This document shows, piece by piece, positions 24,747-37,955 of a stretch of DNA of 64,000 nucleotides. The position numbers and the translations under genes are program-made. The stretch comes from Stenopsyche tienmushanensis (Eukaryota > Arthropoda > Insecta > Trichoptera > Stenopsychidae). Each line of letters starts with the position of its first letter. The stretch's first letter is position 1. The notes beneath the pieces are model-generated. The model was given only the letters and a program-made list of their open reading frames with translations, did not search any database and was not told the origin of the DNA. The stretch is taken from assembly GCA_008973525.1 (NCBI GenBank), contig WACJ01000108.1:62001-126000 (forward strand), read 5' to 3'.

Positions 24747-27700
24747 CTAGATTTTTTTTTTAATCTTTTTAATTATCACTTTCCAACAATTCAATTGATG
24801 CAAAGTCAAAATAATAAGAATCAACGCACAAGCTGCGAGTGTTCGAGACGCCGCAGCCCGAGACCTTTGCCAAGCTGCTAAATCTACCGTTCGCAGAAAC
24901 TTGTTTGCGACGTGAAACGGCAGCTCCCATTGGGACGGTATGGGAAGTAGAGCTTCGTACAATTCTTGCAAAACCATACGCACAATTTCATTTTCAGGCT
25001 CTCGCGAAGAATCCAAATTGTCATTTATGCAAATGAATTTCCTAAAATAATTACTGTTTTAAAGAATGTTTCGTTCGATGGAGTGGGTGATTTTAAAAAC
25101 AATACACACTTTGTATCTCTCCTGATTTCATCTAGGGCAGAAACCGCTTTAGTTATGTTGGAAGATAACATTGCAAATGTGGTACGCGTTGCAGCGGGCT
25201 TGGAAAACGCTATAGGTTTCTTATGGCCCAAAGCGCCTCGAAGTGGACCTCTCAATCCGGGACAGTTGACTATGAGTTTTAAAGTCAATGTTGGCTGTAT
25301 AAAAATAATTTTCAGAATTTAATGCTCTTAAAATAACTGCTATCGTGCCATTTATCCTTCAATTCTTACCATATCTGAATCCATATATCTTTCATTTGGA
25401 GGCGTAGGATAAGCCCTATGTTCTTCGTTGTCGCATTCTTTAGCAGCTGATTCCAAAGCGTGGACAGTAGCAGCTGTCAGTGGAGGTCCACGAACACGTG
25501 CCAATACAGTACGAACTTCTCTATCAGACCATGTACTGAAATAACATATAATGGAAATCAAATATCTGATGAAATAATTTCCAGGATTCAACAGGGAGAT
25601 TGAGATTTACAAAATGTCGATAAGACCGGTAATGATTCACAAGGACACATAGACGCCATACATCTTCGTCTAGGCAATTGGAAGAGGCTCAGGACAGACG
25701 GAAATGGCAGTGTGTGTTGTCGGTGACCGGAGCTCTCGTATAGGGCTTACTTATGTATGTATTATGAGTGACAAAAAATGTAGAATTACTCACCCGCTTT
25801 TATCAGTATCGTACATATCAAATATTTCTTCTATTGTGTATTCTTCTTTCTCGCTCATTAAATAATGAAAATAAGCAAAAGAAAACTGAAAATCATTTGG
25901 CCTTCTAAATTTGTTGTTTTTGGTTATTTCAATATGCTCGGAAAATTTTTCATGCATCTTTATCAGAAGTTTCTTTTCCAATAAAAAAGGTACATGAGCT
26001 GGTACCTTGCGGTTTTGAAATCCATATACCTTTAAAAGAAGTTTCATACATTTTAATAAAAAAAAATTGATATAATAATAAATATGATCGAATACAAGAC
26101 TATTTAAACTTTTATAAAACAGATAAATTAATTGAAGTGTTTGGTTATTGTAATTTTAGTTTTGGATATCGATAGTGCCAAAAATAAGTGCCGTGTTATG
26201 ACACGAGTCTAACAATTTGCTGGTTTACAGATTGTAAATTCTCCTGTTGTAGAAATTCTTCGGTTTAATGTAGCGAGATCAGGAGAATAAAGTGGATGCA
26301 ATAGTAACTCATTCATAATGAACGATTCCTTTAAAATATCCCAAAACGCACATCACTTTCCTTGGATGCAACCCACTTTGAGCCTAACTTTGTGTTCGTT
26401 ATCCTTTGTTCACCCATTGCTTTTTGCGTTTATTGATTGAAAGACCTGGATTTGTCTTCATCAAATCTCATAGAATGCCATTATCCAGTGTGTTAGGCCT
26501 CTTACAACTTAATTTACCCAGCAACGCCGGAAATCTGGCCCAAAAATTGCCGGATTGAAATCTGGCAAAACACAAATGCTCATGAACACTCTTTTCCATA
26601 GAAGTGTAAAAGCAGCACATATTTTTAGCACTACTCATAAAAACGCAAATGTTTTGCAAAGGACAGGATACAATTTTATTTGAAATAACATTGAAAATAA
26701 AGCACTGTGAAGCGCTGCACTCAACATGCGAGTGCATACTCATTAAAGGGATAAGATTTAAACTACATGTTCATCAACAAAATAAGAAAAACACAAGAGC
26801 AATTATTTTGAGACAAATGTTTAAGTAAATCACAAACGCATTATTTATTTACCTTGTTGAAAATTTTGTTAGTGTGTATTAAAGATCGTGCGTAAACATC
26901 TAACTTTCTCAGGTCGTTGTAAATTTTAGTTGTACTAGAGTCTTTATTCAAAATTTTCACGGAACTTGTAATATTTTTACTTTTTTTCCGAGATGCTTTG
27001 TCTGTTTTCATAATTTTTTTATTATAACGATGAACTACGTCCGTCATGTTACTATCGTTGTAACTCGATACTCTAAAAATGTGCTTTAAAACATTTTGTT
27101 TATTTCTTTCCTTCGTATTAGAATTGACCGCAACACCGTCGATCTCAGACAAGTTGTGCGTATTTGTACTATTTTTCATATTTACACTAAAACCATGATT
27201 ATTATTTGAAAAATTATAGCTATTTTTATACACGGAACTATTAAAATTAGCATCATAGGTTTTACTCGTATATATTTTGTTTTGTTCATTTAATTTGTGT
27301 TGTCCAACTTTAATACTACTATTTCCCATATTTGAATAGTTACGAGAAGAGTTATTAGACAAGTCAATACTTTTTATCTTCCTGGATGAAAATTTTTCAT
27401 TATTATCACCTCGTTCTTTTTCTAATACATCTTGTGATATAACGCCATCTTCCATTTGTTTAGCATGTGCGGCATTTTGACCGAAAGTTACTTCGAGGTT
27501 TGGAATAACGTCTTCCGATTTGATGTAATCGGATTTTTCATCCTCGTCAAAGAAAGAGCTATCTGGATAATCGCCTAGATAGTCTAAATGATTGACGTTA
27601 TTGTTTTTCCTTGATTTTGAATTGCTCAAACAATCGCCACCGTCGAAATCACAAGCAGCGTTATTGCAAGGTTGATCGCATGAATTGTCTCCTAAAATGT

Positions 27701-29557
27701 ATTATTAACTTATGTCACGCTGTAGAAGAGATATTAAAAAAACGGATTGTTTTTAAACATACCTAAAAACGACCACGGGCATCCTTGTGCACAATCGGGT
27801 ACGCTCCATGCTGTATAAATTTCATAACCATCATTCGGCGTATAAAAATCGCTAAGATAAATGGGTGCACCGAGAAATATGTCATCATTGAAGTATAAAA
27901 ATCTGTCAGATAAACCTGGAATTCTAACACGATTAATATTTACATTTCAAAAACACAGGGTTATACATATACAGAGGAGATAAATAAAACCAAAAAAGCA
28001 TAAATACAACAAATTGGAAAATGATTATGGAGATTTTGAGGATATACATTGCAATGTACAGAAGTTTTATATGTTTTTTGTGGACAAGTTTATGTATTAT
28101 TGCATTTATGACTTTGTGTACATCGTGGTGTACATATTATCCATTCAATTGATATTGCCAGTGAAGCCATCAAAGGTACGAGAATTAAGATATATGACAA
28201 TTTAATCATGATGTCGCAGGTTGAACACACGGACCCCGGTAAGTCAAAAGCGGAAGAAATTCAGTACGGTACGGTAACAGTGTTTTTTTTAGTAAAAAAC
28301 ATTTTTGTAATATTTTTAATACACTGTTTTTATAAACCAGTAAAATTTGACGATATAAAAATTATTTTACACCGTTCCAGTCCTTTTGTATATTGCAATG
28401 TACACACTATATTTTCCTGAAAAAATACAAAAGCAATTATCCTGCATGCTTGTTGTTTCAGATGACAGATTTTTTTAGAAAGGAAAAAAGTCAGGTCTGA
28501 AATTCAACAAATTGGATTTATTGCAAAATTATAAAAACGAAATTATAGCTATATTTTACATCAGCACTTACTTATGTAAAAAACATTCGATTGCCGGACT
28601 CGAAAATGTTGGTAAAAGATCTCGTGGAATAATGTCTTCATGAGAGATTAACGTGAGGCGAGAGCCTTTACTACCGTCCCAACTACCGCGCATATCTAAC
28701 CACGATGGAATTTGACCAGCCGTAACTAAAAAAACATGCCTTATCCATGGGGCGTATTTTTCAATCGATCTAAAAATTAAAAATACTTGTAATTATAATA
28801 TACTTTAATAAATACTAACTGATTTAATTTTTCATTACGTACTTTTGAATTTTAACGATTTTCCAATTGAAAAATAATACATTCTCAAGATGAGTGAAAA
28901 AAATTACCGCAGTGAGTACTTTAGCTCTTGTTTATCGTCAAATCTGGAAGGAGACAAGTCTTCTTCGCCTAAAATGTCATCAGTCGAGGCGTGTTTCTTC
29001 ATGGATTCCAAGAGGATGGGATCCGATCCATTAACCCACGTAAAGACAACATCGATCGGTTCGCACGGTAGACATAGAGCTTTTATATTATCACAACAGT
29101 CACTTCTACATCTAATATTGTCTCTGTCGCTTTTATATAAAATATAAAACTGAAATTATAGAATAGTTAGAATTATACTGTAAATATTTTTGCTGAAACA
29201 TAAACACCAAATTTGAAAAAAAATGCTCTCTAGAAATAATTACGTACAATATGATAGCTACATTTTGCCATCAAATGAAGAAAAATATAATGCAATCATA
29301 TAATTTGATAAAGGAAATGACAATTGATCTCATGATGTGAAAGAGGTCAAGTCAAAGTCATGTGGAAAGATAATTTTTAAATGAATTACATTTATTCAAA
29401 ATAATAATAGTGCTGATCAAACGTGTCGAAGGTGACTTACCTCGATTAAATGAAATGTTGCAAAAAAAGATATGATGAAAATAAATAGGAATAAAAATGG
29501 TGTCCTGCTAGAGAGCAAATCGTAGGCGCGCCTTTGAAGACATTTAAGGCGAGCCAT
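24747..29557 (-). CDS. Gnptab: N-acetylglucosamine-1-phosphotransferase alpha/beta-like (Stealth family)
   Basis: Nine minus-strand exons: 29557-29441, 29149-28908, 28769-28572, 27923-27763, 27691-26853, 26029-25794, 25535-25370, 25294-25110, 25041-24747; 812 residues. The order is a short cytoplasmic tail ([12 protein letters not shown]), an N-terminal membrane anchor, Stealth region 1 ([14 protein letters not shown]), region 2 ([20 protein letters not shown]), region 3 ([12 protein letters not shown]), a Lin12/Notch repeat ([17 protein letters not shown]), an Asn/Ser-rich insert of about 200 residues, region 4 ([13 protein letters not shown]), an EF-hand (DTDKSGTWSDRE) and a C-terminal membrane segment. 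Known relatives act in the Golgi, adding GlcNAc-1-phosphate to lysosomal enzymes. The spacer that is long in the human protein between regions 1 and 2 is nearly absent, which accounts for most of the shorter length (812 against about 1256). Confidence 0.92.
26190..26480 (-). mobile_element. Decayed mariner fragment in a GNPTAB intron
   Basis: Broken minus-strand frames show KQWVNKG, then a degraded tryptophan/aspartate block ([14 protein letters not shown] in shifted frames) and LYSPDLA, the order seen in the catalytic part of mariner transposases. No ends could be assigned. It lies between exons 5 and 6 of the GNPTAB-like gene. Confidence 0.5.
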
Positions 29558-30283
29558 ATCAAACGCCAAACACTATTATCAGGGTTGCCATGCTGCTAAA
29601 TGAAATCCCTTTAGCAGCTGTTAAAAACAATTTTTTTAACTTCTCTTTTTATAATATTTGTTTTTACATTTCATAATAAAATAAATCTATAAAGGCGTAA
29701 TTCTTTTTAATAAAATTTACGCAATCAAAATTTAATCATTCATGAGCTTTTTATTTTTAAAGTTTCTGTGCCAGTACATACCTCTTAGGTTAGTTAAAAT
29801 AAAAATATGCAGGTTTCAAAATATACTCATTAAATTAGGTTGCTAAGTACATAGCTCTAAATCTTTTCAATATAAATTATTACTTCGCTTTGGGCTGTAT
29901 TGAAATATTTTTTATTAATTTTTATTTCTCATCAAGATCTTGAGATTTTATTTTATATTAAAAATTCTAATTATTAAAACTGAAAATATTTACTTGAAAT
30001 ACGCACTCATTATTCTGAGGATTTTTAGCACACGGACCTTGGGTAAATGTTTTATTTCGGCCATTTAGCAATTTAGTATTGATCTCAATAGCGTTGTATT
30101 AATTATGAATACAAGATTGAACAAAATCAGTGAAGAAATCTTCGCTATGAAAATTCTCATTTGGAATAGTAAAAATGATCCATTTTTTCAGGTTTCAAAT
30201 TATAAACAAATAAAGGAACTTTAAAATGAAAAACAAAAGTAGAGTTTTATGAAATGTTTTTAATAAATGTATATAATCAGATT
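29558..30283. other. Intergenic gap between GNPTAB and RpS3A
   Basis: About 725 bp of AT-rich DNA. The left part must contain the GNPTAB-like promoter (that gene reads leftward), and the right part the 3' UTR end of RpS3A. I see no reading frame or repeat that I can support. Confidence 0.4.
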
Positions 30284-32808
30284 TTAGACTGATTCTTGAA
30301 CCGGTGGTTCGTATCCTTCTGGCCGGTCGGTTCGCACGCCAGCCTCTCCAGATGTAGCAACGGGTACACTACCTCCTTCTTCATAAAGTTCTTTCAATTT
30401 AGCTGGATCGAAACGAGGTTTCTTCAATACCTTGACCTAAAACGAGGATATTTTTAGATATTTATCAAACAGAAACATTTTAAAAAAGAATCAAATTGCA
30501 TGCATCTTCATATTATTACCTTTCTGATGTACACATCATGCAGAGGGTAGATGCCTTGACATGCCTTTTCAATGTCTTTAGCGATTGAATCGGGCAAAAG
30601 CTTTCCAACTACTCCTTTAAGATCAGTTTCCGTCACATCTTTTGCTATAATTTCAGACATCTTCTTACGGATTCTACGGACCTATAAGAAAATTCCAATT
30701 GAAAAAAAATATAAGAACAAAATTAAATTCATTTGATCAACAACATCCTCATTCCCATCTCTAAAAAGGAAGTATCTACTAAACACAAATATCTATTTCT
30801 GACTAGTCAACTTAAGGCAGGGTCAATCAGAGGATGAGTGAGAGGGGCTGGAAGGACTGTTACTCTGGACCTTGCAATATTAGAGGCTTAAACTTAGCAT
30901 ATCAATTTGTTGGACAAAAACATAGGGGACGGCAAAGTTAAACAATATTTAAAACAAGCCATGTAAAAAATAGCGAATCAACAAAAATAGAAGGTCATTA
31001 TTACTTTAGGATGCATTTTCTTAAGGAATAGATTTTGCATAGTAGTCATGAAACTTGGATAATGTTGTCACTGCAGAACAGTACACGAGATGACATATAA
31101 GCTCCAGTCAAGAGATTATAGATTAAAAATATTTTTCTGAGCAATTAAACTGATACTTGTGGCTTAATTACCAAAACAAATTGTATAATATGGCTCGGAT
31201 GTGCCAGGATGTAAGGACATCAGTGTTTCTTGTCAATGAATAATGCAGCACCCATTATGCAGTTTCACTTTTATGTAGCATGTTGGAAAAGTATAAAACA
31301 AATCAAAACATTTAAACAATTCAAAAATTAAGTCTGAAGTTCTAAGTTTCGCATTTTTCTGAAATGCCCAGAGTATAGAAAGAAAAGTTTTGGCTTCTAC
31401 TATTAAAAAATAAATGGTATCAACAAAAATAAGTGTTTATTAACCTGTTTGTGTTGGGCGTAGCATGTTTTACGCTGGCTCATTTGATCTTTCATGGTGA
31501 AGCCAATGCAGAATACTCTTAACAAGTAGCCGTCAGTGGTTTTGACATCAGTGCATGCTTCAATCAATGTTTGCCATTTTTTAACCATGGACCTCAATTT
31601 ATCAGTGGTCAAGTCCATTCCATGGAAGTTTGTGAGGACTTCGCGGCCTTGAACATCTTCAGCGATCAATCGAAACTTGCGGAAAGACCTTAAAAAAGTG
31701 AAAGCAATTGAGTTGAAATTTACATTTGAATCTTTAAAGTATTCCATATATCAAATGGAAATTATCAGAAAATAAATATCAAAAGGGAACTATAGTTCTC
31801 TTCATGTTTGTATCGAAGCGAGCTGCGTGGATCATCATTGAAAAAACGAAGAACAAAATAAAAAAATACTTGAATATAAAGAAATTACCTTTCCGCTTCA
31901 GGATCTGTTTGAAGATCAGCGAGAGATACTTCAAACACTCGGTTTTTCAATCCCTCTGATGCAATGCGAGTACCCTGATAACAAACAAAAGCCATGTTAG
32001 TAAGTTGTGGAAAAAAATATAATTTCCTATTTGTGCATGGAATTTGTCAGACAATAAATATCAAAAGGGAACTGTGGTTCTCTTCATATTTGTATCAAAG
32101 CGAGCTGTGTTGATCATCATTTAAACATTAAATTAAATAACACCATGTTATATTAGCCACACCTATGCACTGTATATTGCGGCTTGCTTCTACGTTTTAA
32201 CCAAATATAAATCACTTGTATTTACCGCGTAATTTTAATGAAATCTACAGCAATAGTATTTGAATTAATGTTAATATCCAAAAATAAAAAATTCATGGCA
32301 AATAGCTGCCAACTCAACATATAGCTTGAACTGAATTAAATATTCACAAATAGTATTTCTTTAATATATATAAAATATAAGGCGAACACATGCGCCAATG
32401 AAAAAATCGAAATATAACAAAACTTAGTTAACTAATAATCGTTTAGACAACGATGCGGTGATTTTTTGAGGTTAATACGTGCAAAAAAAGAAGTGGCCAG
32501 CATGTTAAAATATGAAACGAGTAACTTACTTGAGTTCGATTAACGAGAGTCTTGCCGATCTCTCTCCTGGAGAACATGGAAGGCGCTTTAACGTCATACC
32601 AGTCTTTGCGAGTAAAAGGATCGACGCTGTAAAGCAAAAACGAGTTGATTAGGTTAGGTTTGCATTCACACTGTAATCCGTGCGAATCATGTTCATCCGC
32701 ATTCTAGGATCTCCCGCGAGGAATGTGCCCCATGATGGACACTTACATCTTCTTCTTGACACCCTTCTTGCCGCCTTTAGAGAGGCCCTTGTTCTTGCCG
32801 ACCGCCAT
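30284..32808 (-). CDS. RpS3A: 40S ribosomal protein S3A (eS1)
   Basis: Six minus-strand exons: 32808-32747, 32626-32530, 31974-31889, 31688-31445, 30681-30520, 30436-30284; 267 residues, the normal length. Landmarks are [20 protein letters not shown] at the start, [83 protein letters not shown] and [10 protein letters not shown] at the end. The protein is a structural component of the 40S subunit platform. Upstream of the ATG a pyrimidine run (CTTTCTGC, complement near 32822-32829) fits a 5' TOP transcription start. Introns 2 and 3 each carry a C/D-box snoRNA-like sequence on the same strand. Confidence 0.96.
31762..31843 (-). ncRNA. Putative C/D-box snoRNA in RpS3A intron 3
   Basis: On the minus strand the segment begins with a C box (ATGATGA, complement of 31832-31838) and ends with a D box (CTGA, complement of 31765-31768) about 70 bases later. 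It is a close paralogue of the sequence in the neighbouring intron: AGCTCGCTT, GATACAAA, ATGAAGAGAAC and TTCCCTTTTGATATTTATT are shared. Conserved sequence inside otherwise unconstrained introns, same strand as the host and host type all fit a snoRNA. Vertebrate RPS3A introns host SNORD73; homology to it is an inference. I did not assign an rRNA target. Confidence 0.75.
32044..32124 (-). ncRNA. Putative C/D-box snoRNA in RpS3A intron 2
   Basis: Minus strand: C box ATGATGA (complement of 32114-32120) and D box CTGA (complement of 32047-32050), with the same internal blocks as its paralogue at 31762-31843. A few substitutions separate the copies, concentrated between the shared blocks. A possible C' box (ATGAAGA) lies midway in both. 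Confidence 0.75.
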
Positions 32809-32821
32809 GTCGAGAGCCGAC

Positions 32822-32829
32822 GCAGAAAG
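32822..32829 (-). promoter_or_regulatory. Probable 5' TOP transcription start of RpS3A
   Basis: On the minus strand the sequence CTTTCTGC begins about 21 bases before the ATG. Ribosomal protein mRNAs usually start with a C followed by a pyrimidine run, which links their translation to TOR signalling. The exact start base is inferred. Confidence 0.4.
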
Positions 32830-33649
32830 AACACTGCAGAGGGAGTTAAACGTATATGAGCATCACAAAAAAATATACCATTAACCGTGTTTACTTTGCT
32901 CCAATCGTTTTCATTATAAAAACTTATTTTGGACATTTATATTAGCTCTTATAACACAATATATATATAAAATATTTTTTTTATCAATGATTTTATAATA
33001 TATTCTAAAACAAATGAATATATTAGACCAAAATAAAAAAGACCCCTTTAAATAATTGATACATTTTTAAAAACCAATTTGAAGTTCTCTTGAGGGTTAG
33101 GACCAGAAAAATATATTTACATTTAAAATAAAAATCATTTAATCAAATTGAAATATTATCATTTCTGTTAATCTTTATTTTGAAAAAATCGTTATACAGT
33201 GTAAGATCGCTCGGCAATCATTTTAATTCAATATCCAGTAAAATTTAAAATTATATAGATGGATAACAACGTTTTTATTTTGGATGTAGATTTAGAACGT
33301 AGAAGTTATAAGAGTTATATTTTTGTAATGAATCTGAATAAAACTAAAATTTGATATGTATTTCATGTTAAATTTTATGAAATCTATTTAGAGATTTAAG
33401 TTTTAATTTTCCATTAAAATGTAAAATCGTGGGTAATTTTCGACTGAGTTTGACACGCATTTTCATTCGCATTTCTGGCACTTTAAATGCAATATTATTA
33501 TTATATATGACATTTCGTACGTTCGTTACTGTACGTTCGTTAAAGACTGTTTGAATGTTGCTGTTATGGCCAAAAAAAAGACGTTTTAAAAGTTCTAACT
33601 GGTCGCTACCGTTTTGTTTTGCACTGAAAGTAAATTATTCCACTTGAAA

Positions 33650-36600
33650 ATGGATAGCCGCAGGCCTCCGGCACGACGGCTCTCCGAATTGAAGGGCTAC
33701 GCTCCAGAACCGAGACAATCAAGGTCTCGATCATAATATTTTGTTGATTTTCTGTTGGTTCTTTCAACTAAAATCTTTTTGTTTTTAAAGAGTCGATCAG
33801 TCGAAACGATCCTTCATACCGAGGCCCGCAAACGGCGACTCGCTCGATCGAGTGTCAGGAGTACATCCGTTTGAGAGTGGATCTGCGTCCGTTTCCAGAG
33901 CGACTAATAGATTTACTGGAACTAATCTGCGGCACCGCAGTGCTGAATCGACCAGGGCGACCATTGGACATCCAAAACCAAGAGCGGAATCAGCTCAAAG
34001 GCCGAGTTTTCAAGTAAATCTTGTTCTAAGTTGTGTTGAAATACTCCAACTTGGGGCACATGTATTATTTTTAATTATCTTTTAAGAATCGTCATCGTTC
34101 AACAATCTTATGGGAAACACCTAAACACCAAACTCCGCTTTCAAGAAGTCATGCGCGCACTCCATCATCTGCTGCTTCGTCGCAGAGTCATCGTGTAAGC
34201 TGATCTAAAGCACTTCACAGCTAAATATATAATTGATATTTTAGAAATAGTTTATTATTTATTAATATATTTTTTTATTGTTCTCTTAGCCCAGTCATCA
34301 TCGTACTCCTTCAAGCGAACAGGCGAGAACTTTGAGTCGATTATTAGAAAAAGCTATATCAGCTCTCCCCGGCAAAGATAAAAGGTTTAATTTTTAAATG
34401 TGGAAATTTTACTATTGATAGTGTTTGATAATATAATAATTTTAAATTTTTTCAAGAGTTGTAAGTGATCCCTCCTGGCAAAAGTGCATTGGATTTCATG
34501 TCGTGTCGAAACTCAGGGAAGACCCAGAAATCAACGTCTTTTTACCCAGTGGCAGTGCACCTCTTCGTCCAATTACAATACGTCTGTTTCTGGAAATCAC
34601 TAACTGCTTGTTATCAAAATTGGGAGGAGCACGTTTTCTTGTAACTGGAGCCAACTACGTTCAAAAGGTTTTTCTTTTTAATTAAAATTAATAAACTTAT
34701 TGAATAATATTGGATAATAAAAAGTGCCATCAAAAAACTTGTGATCTGGACCAACAATCACTTCCAAAGGCCTGTACCAGGATGTACCAAGTTTAACGGA
34801 AAAATTTGATAGCGTATTGTTGCTCCACAGTACGATCCATTATGTCTGTAAAAAATCCACAGTACGTTGGACACAAAAATTGGACACATTACTTATTGAA
34901 TGCACCCTGTATTTGGTACTCCATAAGAATTGTGTTAGATTTGTAGATGCGCACCATATTTCATGTTCTGATATTACTTATTACATATCTAGCTACCCAG
35001 TATATCTCAGAAGTTATTATATCCTGGAATTATGAGCAAATCATGGTTGAAGTCAGTAAATGCGATGCACACATACCCAAACGTTTTGGCCTTTCTATCA
35101 TATTTGATCGATTTAGCTGATGTTAGGGTGAGTAATTTATTTTTTTGTGAATGTGAATCATATAGCAATAAATGTAACTTTTAATATTTTAAGCGTATAC
35201 TTAATTAATATTCGTTATTTTCAGCTAAAAATTCAAGAATCCACGGGGCCAGAAAAATTGTATGGCGAAGGTGAACAAGGAGAGTTTCTCACTTTGAGAC
35301 ATCAATATTATTTTCAAACGTGGAATGCGTAAGGAGTTGACATATAATATTTTATTAACGTATGAATATGATTTAACCAGCACAAATGTATTAACCCTTT
35401 GCGGACGAGTGTCAGCATATAGCCGCCCAATTTTCACGCTGCAGCTTGTGTACATCTGTCGTCCTAAACGATAAGATACGCATGGCTATATACCTAATTC
35501 TCATTTTACACGACTTTTTTATATACGGTTTTATGGTTATGAATAGGAAATTTATTCCACACGAAATGAAAAATCCAAAGATTGCAAAAAGTGAAATTGT
35601 TGCATACAGATGGAAAAGTTTACTATTATTAACTTGGAGGGACAAACGTATTGTGACCATGCTCAGCACCTGTGCTATCTCATCGTCGAAAATCGTCACC
35701 TGCTGGTCCCAAGTCTCTTTCGACTTCTAGAACAGCAAAAAATTTTGTTGGATTTTACAAATAATTTATTTGAGTAAAGTGTAACGTGGAAGAAAATCCT
35801 GGGAAAATTGCAAGCCTATCAGATTCAGATTTTCTACATTTAATTATCTTTATCTTTCTGTGGTAGCATCTACGGACTGCTTGAGAAACGTTGTTTTATG
35901 TTTAAAATTTAACAGTTTATCGGATTTCATTTGTTAAAATATTGGTGCTTTTTTGGTTCTTAATTTTTATGATACAGATTTCAGGAAAATTTAGATTTTG
36001 ATAACATCACTTGTCAGTATATTGACGAATTAAAGAAACTTCACAATTTGTCGGAAGACGATTGTCAAAAAAGGAAAGAAGAATTAGCAGGTGTGTTATA
36101 AATGTTTAATTATTTCAGTATTTCACTGTAACAGAAATACTTATGCATACTTTTTTTCTGTTTCAGAATTAAAGGAGAAAAAGAATAATGTTAAATCTGT
36201 TCATGAAAAATTAAAACAAAATGAGCACTGTCTCTATTCCGAGTCTAATAATTTAAAGAACAGAGACAATTATTTAAGAGAGCAAAATGTAGATCTGGAT
36301 AAACAATTTCTCATGGTAGAAAGATGTGTAGAAATTGAAAAAATTGCTCTAGAACATTCTAAACAACGCACTTGCAATTTACAGTAAATAAACATGCTAT
36401 ACTATTTTTATTTCTAATAAGTTATGAATTGCATAATAAAAATTGTACAAAACCTCAACAGAAATCAATTGGCGTCTCTTAAAGAACGTCTATTCGATCC
36501 GAATGCTACTTCGATAGAACATGAGAATATGTCTAATGATGCAGATTTCTTAAATGAGATTGCAAACTCAAAAGAAAAATTATATAATCAAATGGAACAG

Positions 36601-37955
36601 GTAAATTATTGAACACGCATATTCTATGAAATATAATAAAATTAAAAATACATAGAAATTTTGCATGTTTCTTATAGGATCTCTTCAAACGAGATATCGA
36701 ACTAGTGGCCGAGCAGAAAAAGGCACTCGGGGCGAGTATAGAATTTAATAAATCGTTGATGATTATAGGATTGGCCGCGGGGAGAGATTTGAGCAGCCAT
36801 AGTTTAATGAAGAGGTTTTTTTTTTAATACAATCAATATGGCTTACTAAAATTTAAATCTGAGAAAATGTATAAATTTAATGGAAATGTATTAATTTAGG
36901 GAATTACTATCGGAAGAAACGCCTATGAACATAAAAGAAACTAATAATAAATTGAAGGAACTTCTTATTGAGGCTGAAAAACAACTCCAAGAAACTCGGG
37001 ATAATAATGACTCCGGGGCTTTTCGTTTACAACAACTCAAAGGCCAAATTGTATGTAAATTTTTTAAATTATGTACAAGACGCTCTCGTTTATTGAGCAG
37101 AAAAAATGTATATAGCCCTCAGTTTATGCGCATTTTGTCATTTTGCCATGTGATTCCCCGCTTCTCTTTATACTAAACGTGTGGAAAATCTACTCAGTAT
37201 TTAATTTTAAATGTAAAAGTTAATTAGCAAATAGATTTAACCCTACATCACTAATCATATTTTTGAGTTAGATATCACTACATATTACATGACGACGATT
37301 GGCGATTTGACAATGTGACTATTGGTGTGCATATGTAATGAGTGCGTGTGGATCACTAATTTATTTATTTAGAAAGTTTGTGAGCCAAGCGAGTCAGGGA
37401 ATGTTCGGGTACATTTCAAATGTGTTCCGAGTCTGTAGTCTGTGAAACTAATGATTAGTGATCTAGGGTTAATATAGTGTAAATAGATATTTTAGTGAAG
37501 TGTTTTTTATTTGCATATTAGCTTAGGTTTTTATGTTTTAGGATGCGTTAGCAGAAAAAAACAAAACCTTGGAAAAACAACAATCAATATTGGAAAAAAA
37601 TGCGAATATTTCACAATCAAATATATCAGCTGCTAAAAATCGTAGAAATGCTATTATTTCAAAGAAAAAACAATCTCAAGAATTGAAGACAAAAGGCAGA
37701 AATATTCTCAAAGATGCCAAGGACCAAATGGAGTATTGGACAAAACAAGATGAAAAGTATGCGGTTTTTACAAAGTAAATGCTTTACAAATTATCATTTG
37801 AGATTCTTAAATCATTATTTCATTTCATTTATAGATGGCGTGAAAAATTAGAACAGCTAAGAAGTGAAGAAAATACAGTAAACGAGATATGTAAAAAGAG
37901 AAAAGAATTATTAATTTCTGAATATGTCAAACTAGCAAATAGTATTTTAAAATAA
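33650..37955 (+). CDS. Ndc80: Kinetochore protein NDC80/HEC1
   Basis: Fourteen exons, all in phase: 33650-33723, 33791-34013, 34087-34194, 34290-34384, 34457-34667, 35011-35127, 35225-35328, 35978-36090, 36167-36383, 36462-36600, 36678-36814, 36900-37050, 37542-37774, 37835-37955; 680 residues, near the usual 640-650. The N-terminal tail is basic and Ser/Thr-rich (many R-x-S sites), as expected for the Aurora B-regulated microtubule-binding tail. A calponin-homology domain follows (DPSWQKCIGFHVVSKL, then LLYPGIMSKSWLKSVNA and TYPNVLAFLSYLIDL). The remainder is coiled coil rich in E, K, N and Q. NDC80 links kinetochores to microtubules in a complex with NUF2, SPC24 and SPC25. It is head-to-head with RpS3A, about 840 bp apart. 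Introns 5 and 12 carry repeats. Confidence 0.88.
34725..34930. repeat. Dispersed repeat in NDC80 intron 5, related to 57530-57750
   Basis: The block AACTTGTGATCTGGACCAAC followed by AATCACTTCCAAAGGCCTG matches 57537-57575 (AACTTGTGATATGGACAAGA, then AATCACTCCCGAAGGTCTG). A later block, AAATTGGACACATT, also occurs in both. The second copy adjoins mariner transposase remnants, so this is probably a terminal piece of the same element family. Confidence 0.5.
37237..37472. repeat. MITE family M1, copy A (NDC80 intron 12)
   Basis: The ends are inverted: TTAACCCTACATCACTAATC at the left and GATTAGTGATCTAGGGTTAA at the right. The interior contains ATTTATTTAGAAAG, shared with the other copies. Size 236 bp. 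There is no coding capacity. Four further copies or fragments cluster in and behind the phosphatase gene. Confidence 0.8.

Noticed and set aside
32649..32936. Minus-strand frame overlapping RpS3A exon 1
   Set aside because: It runs through the intron and is in a different frame from the ribosomal protein.
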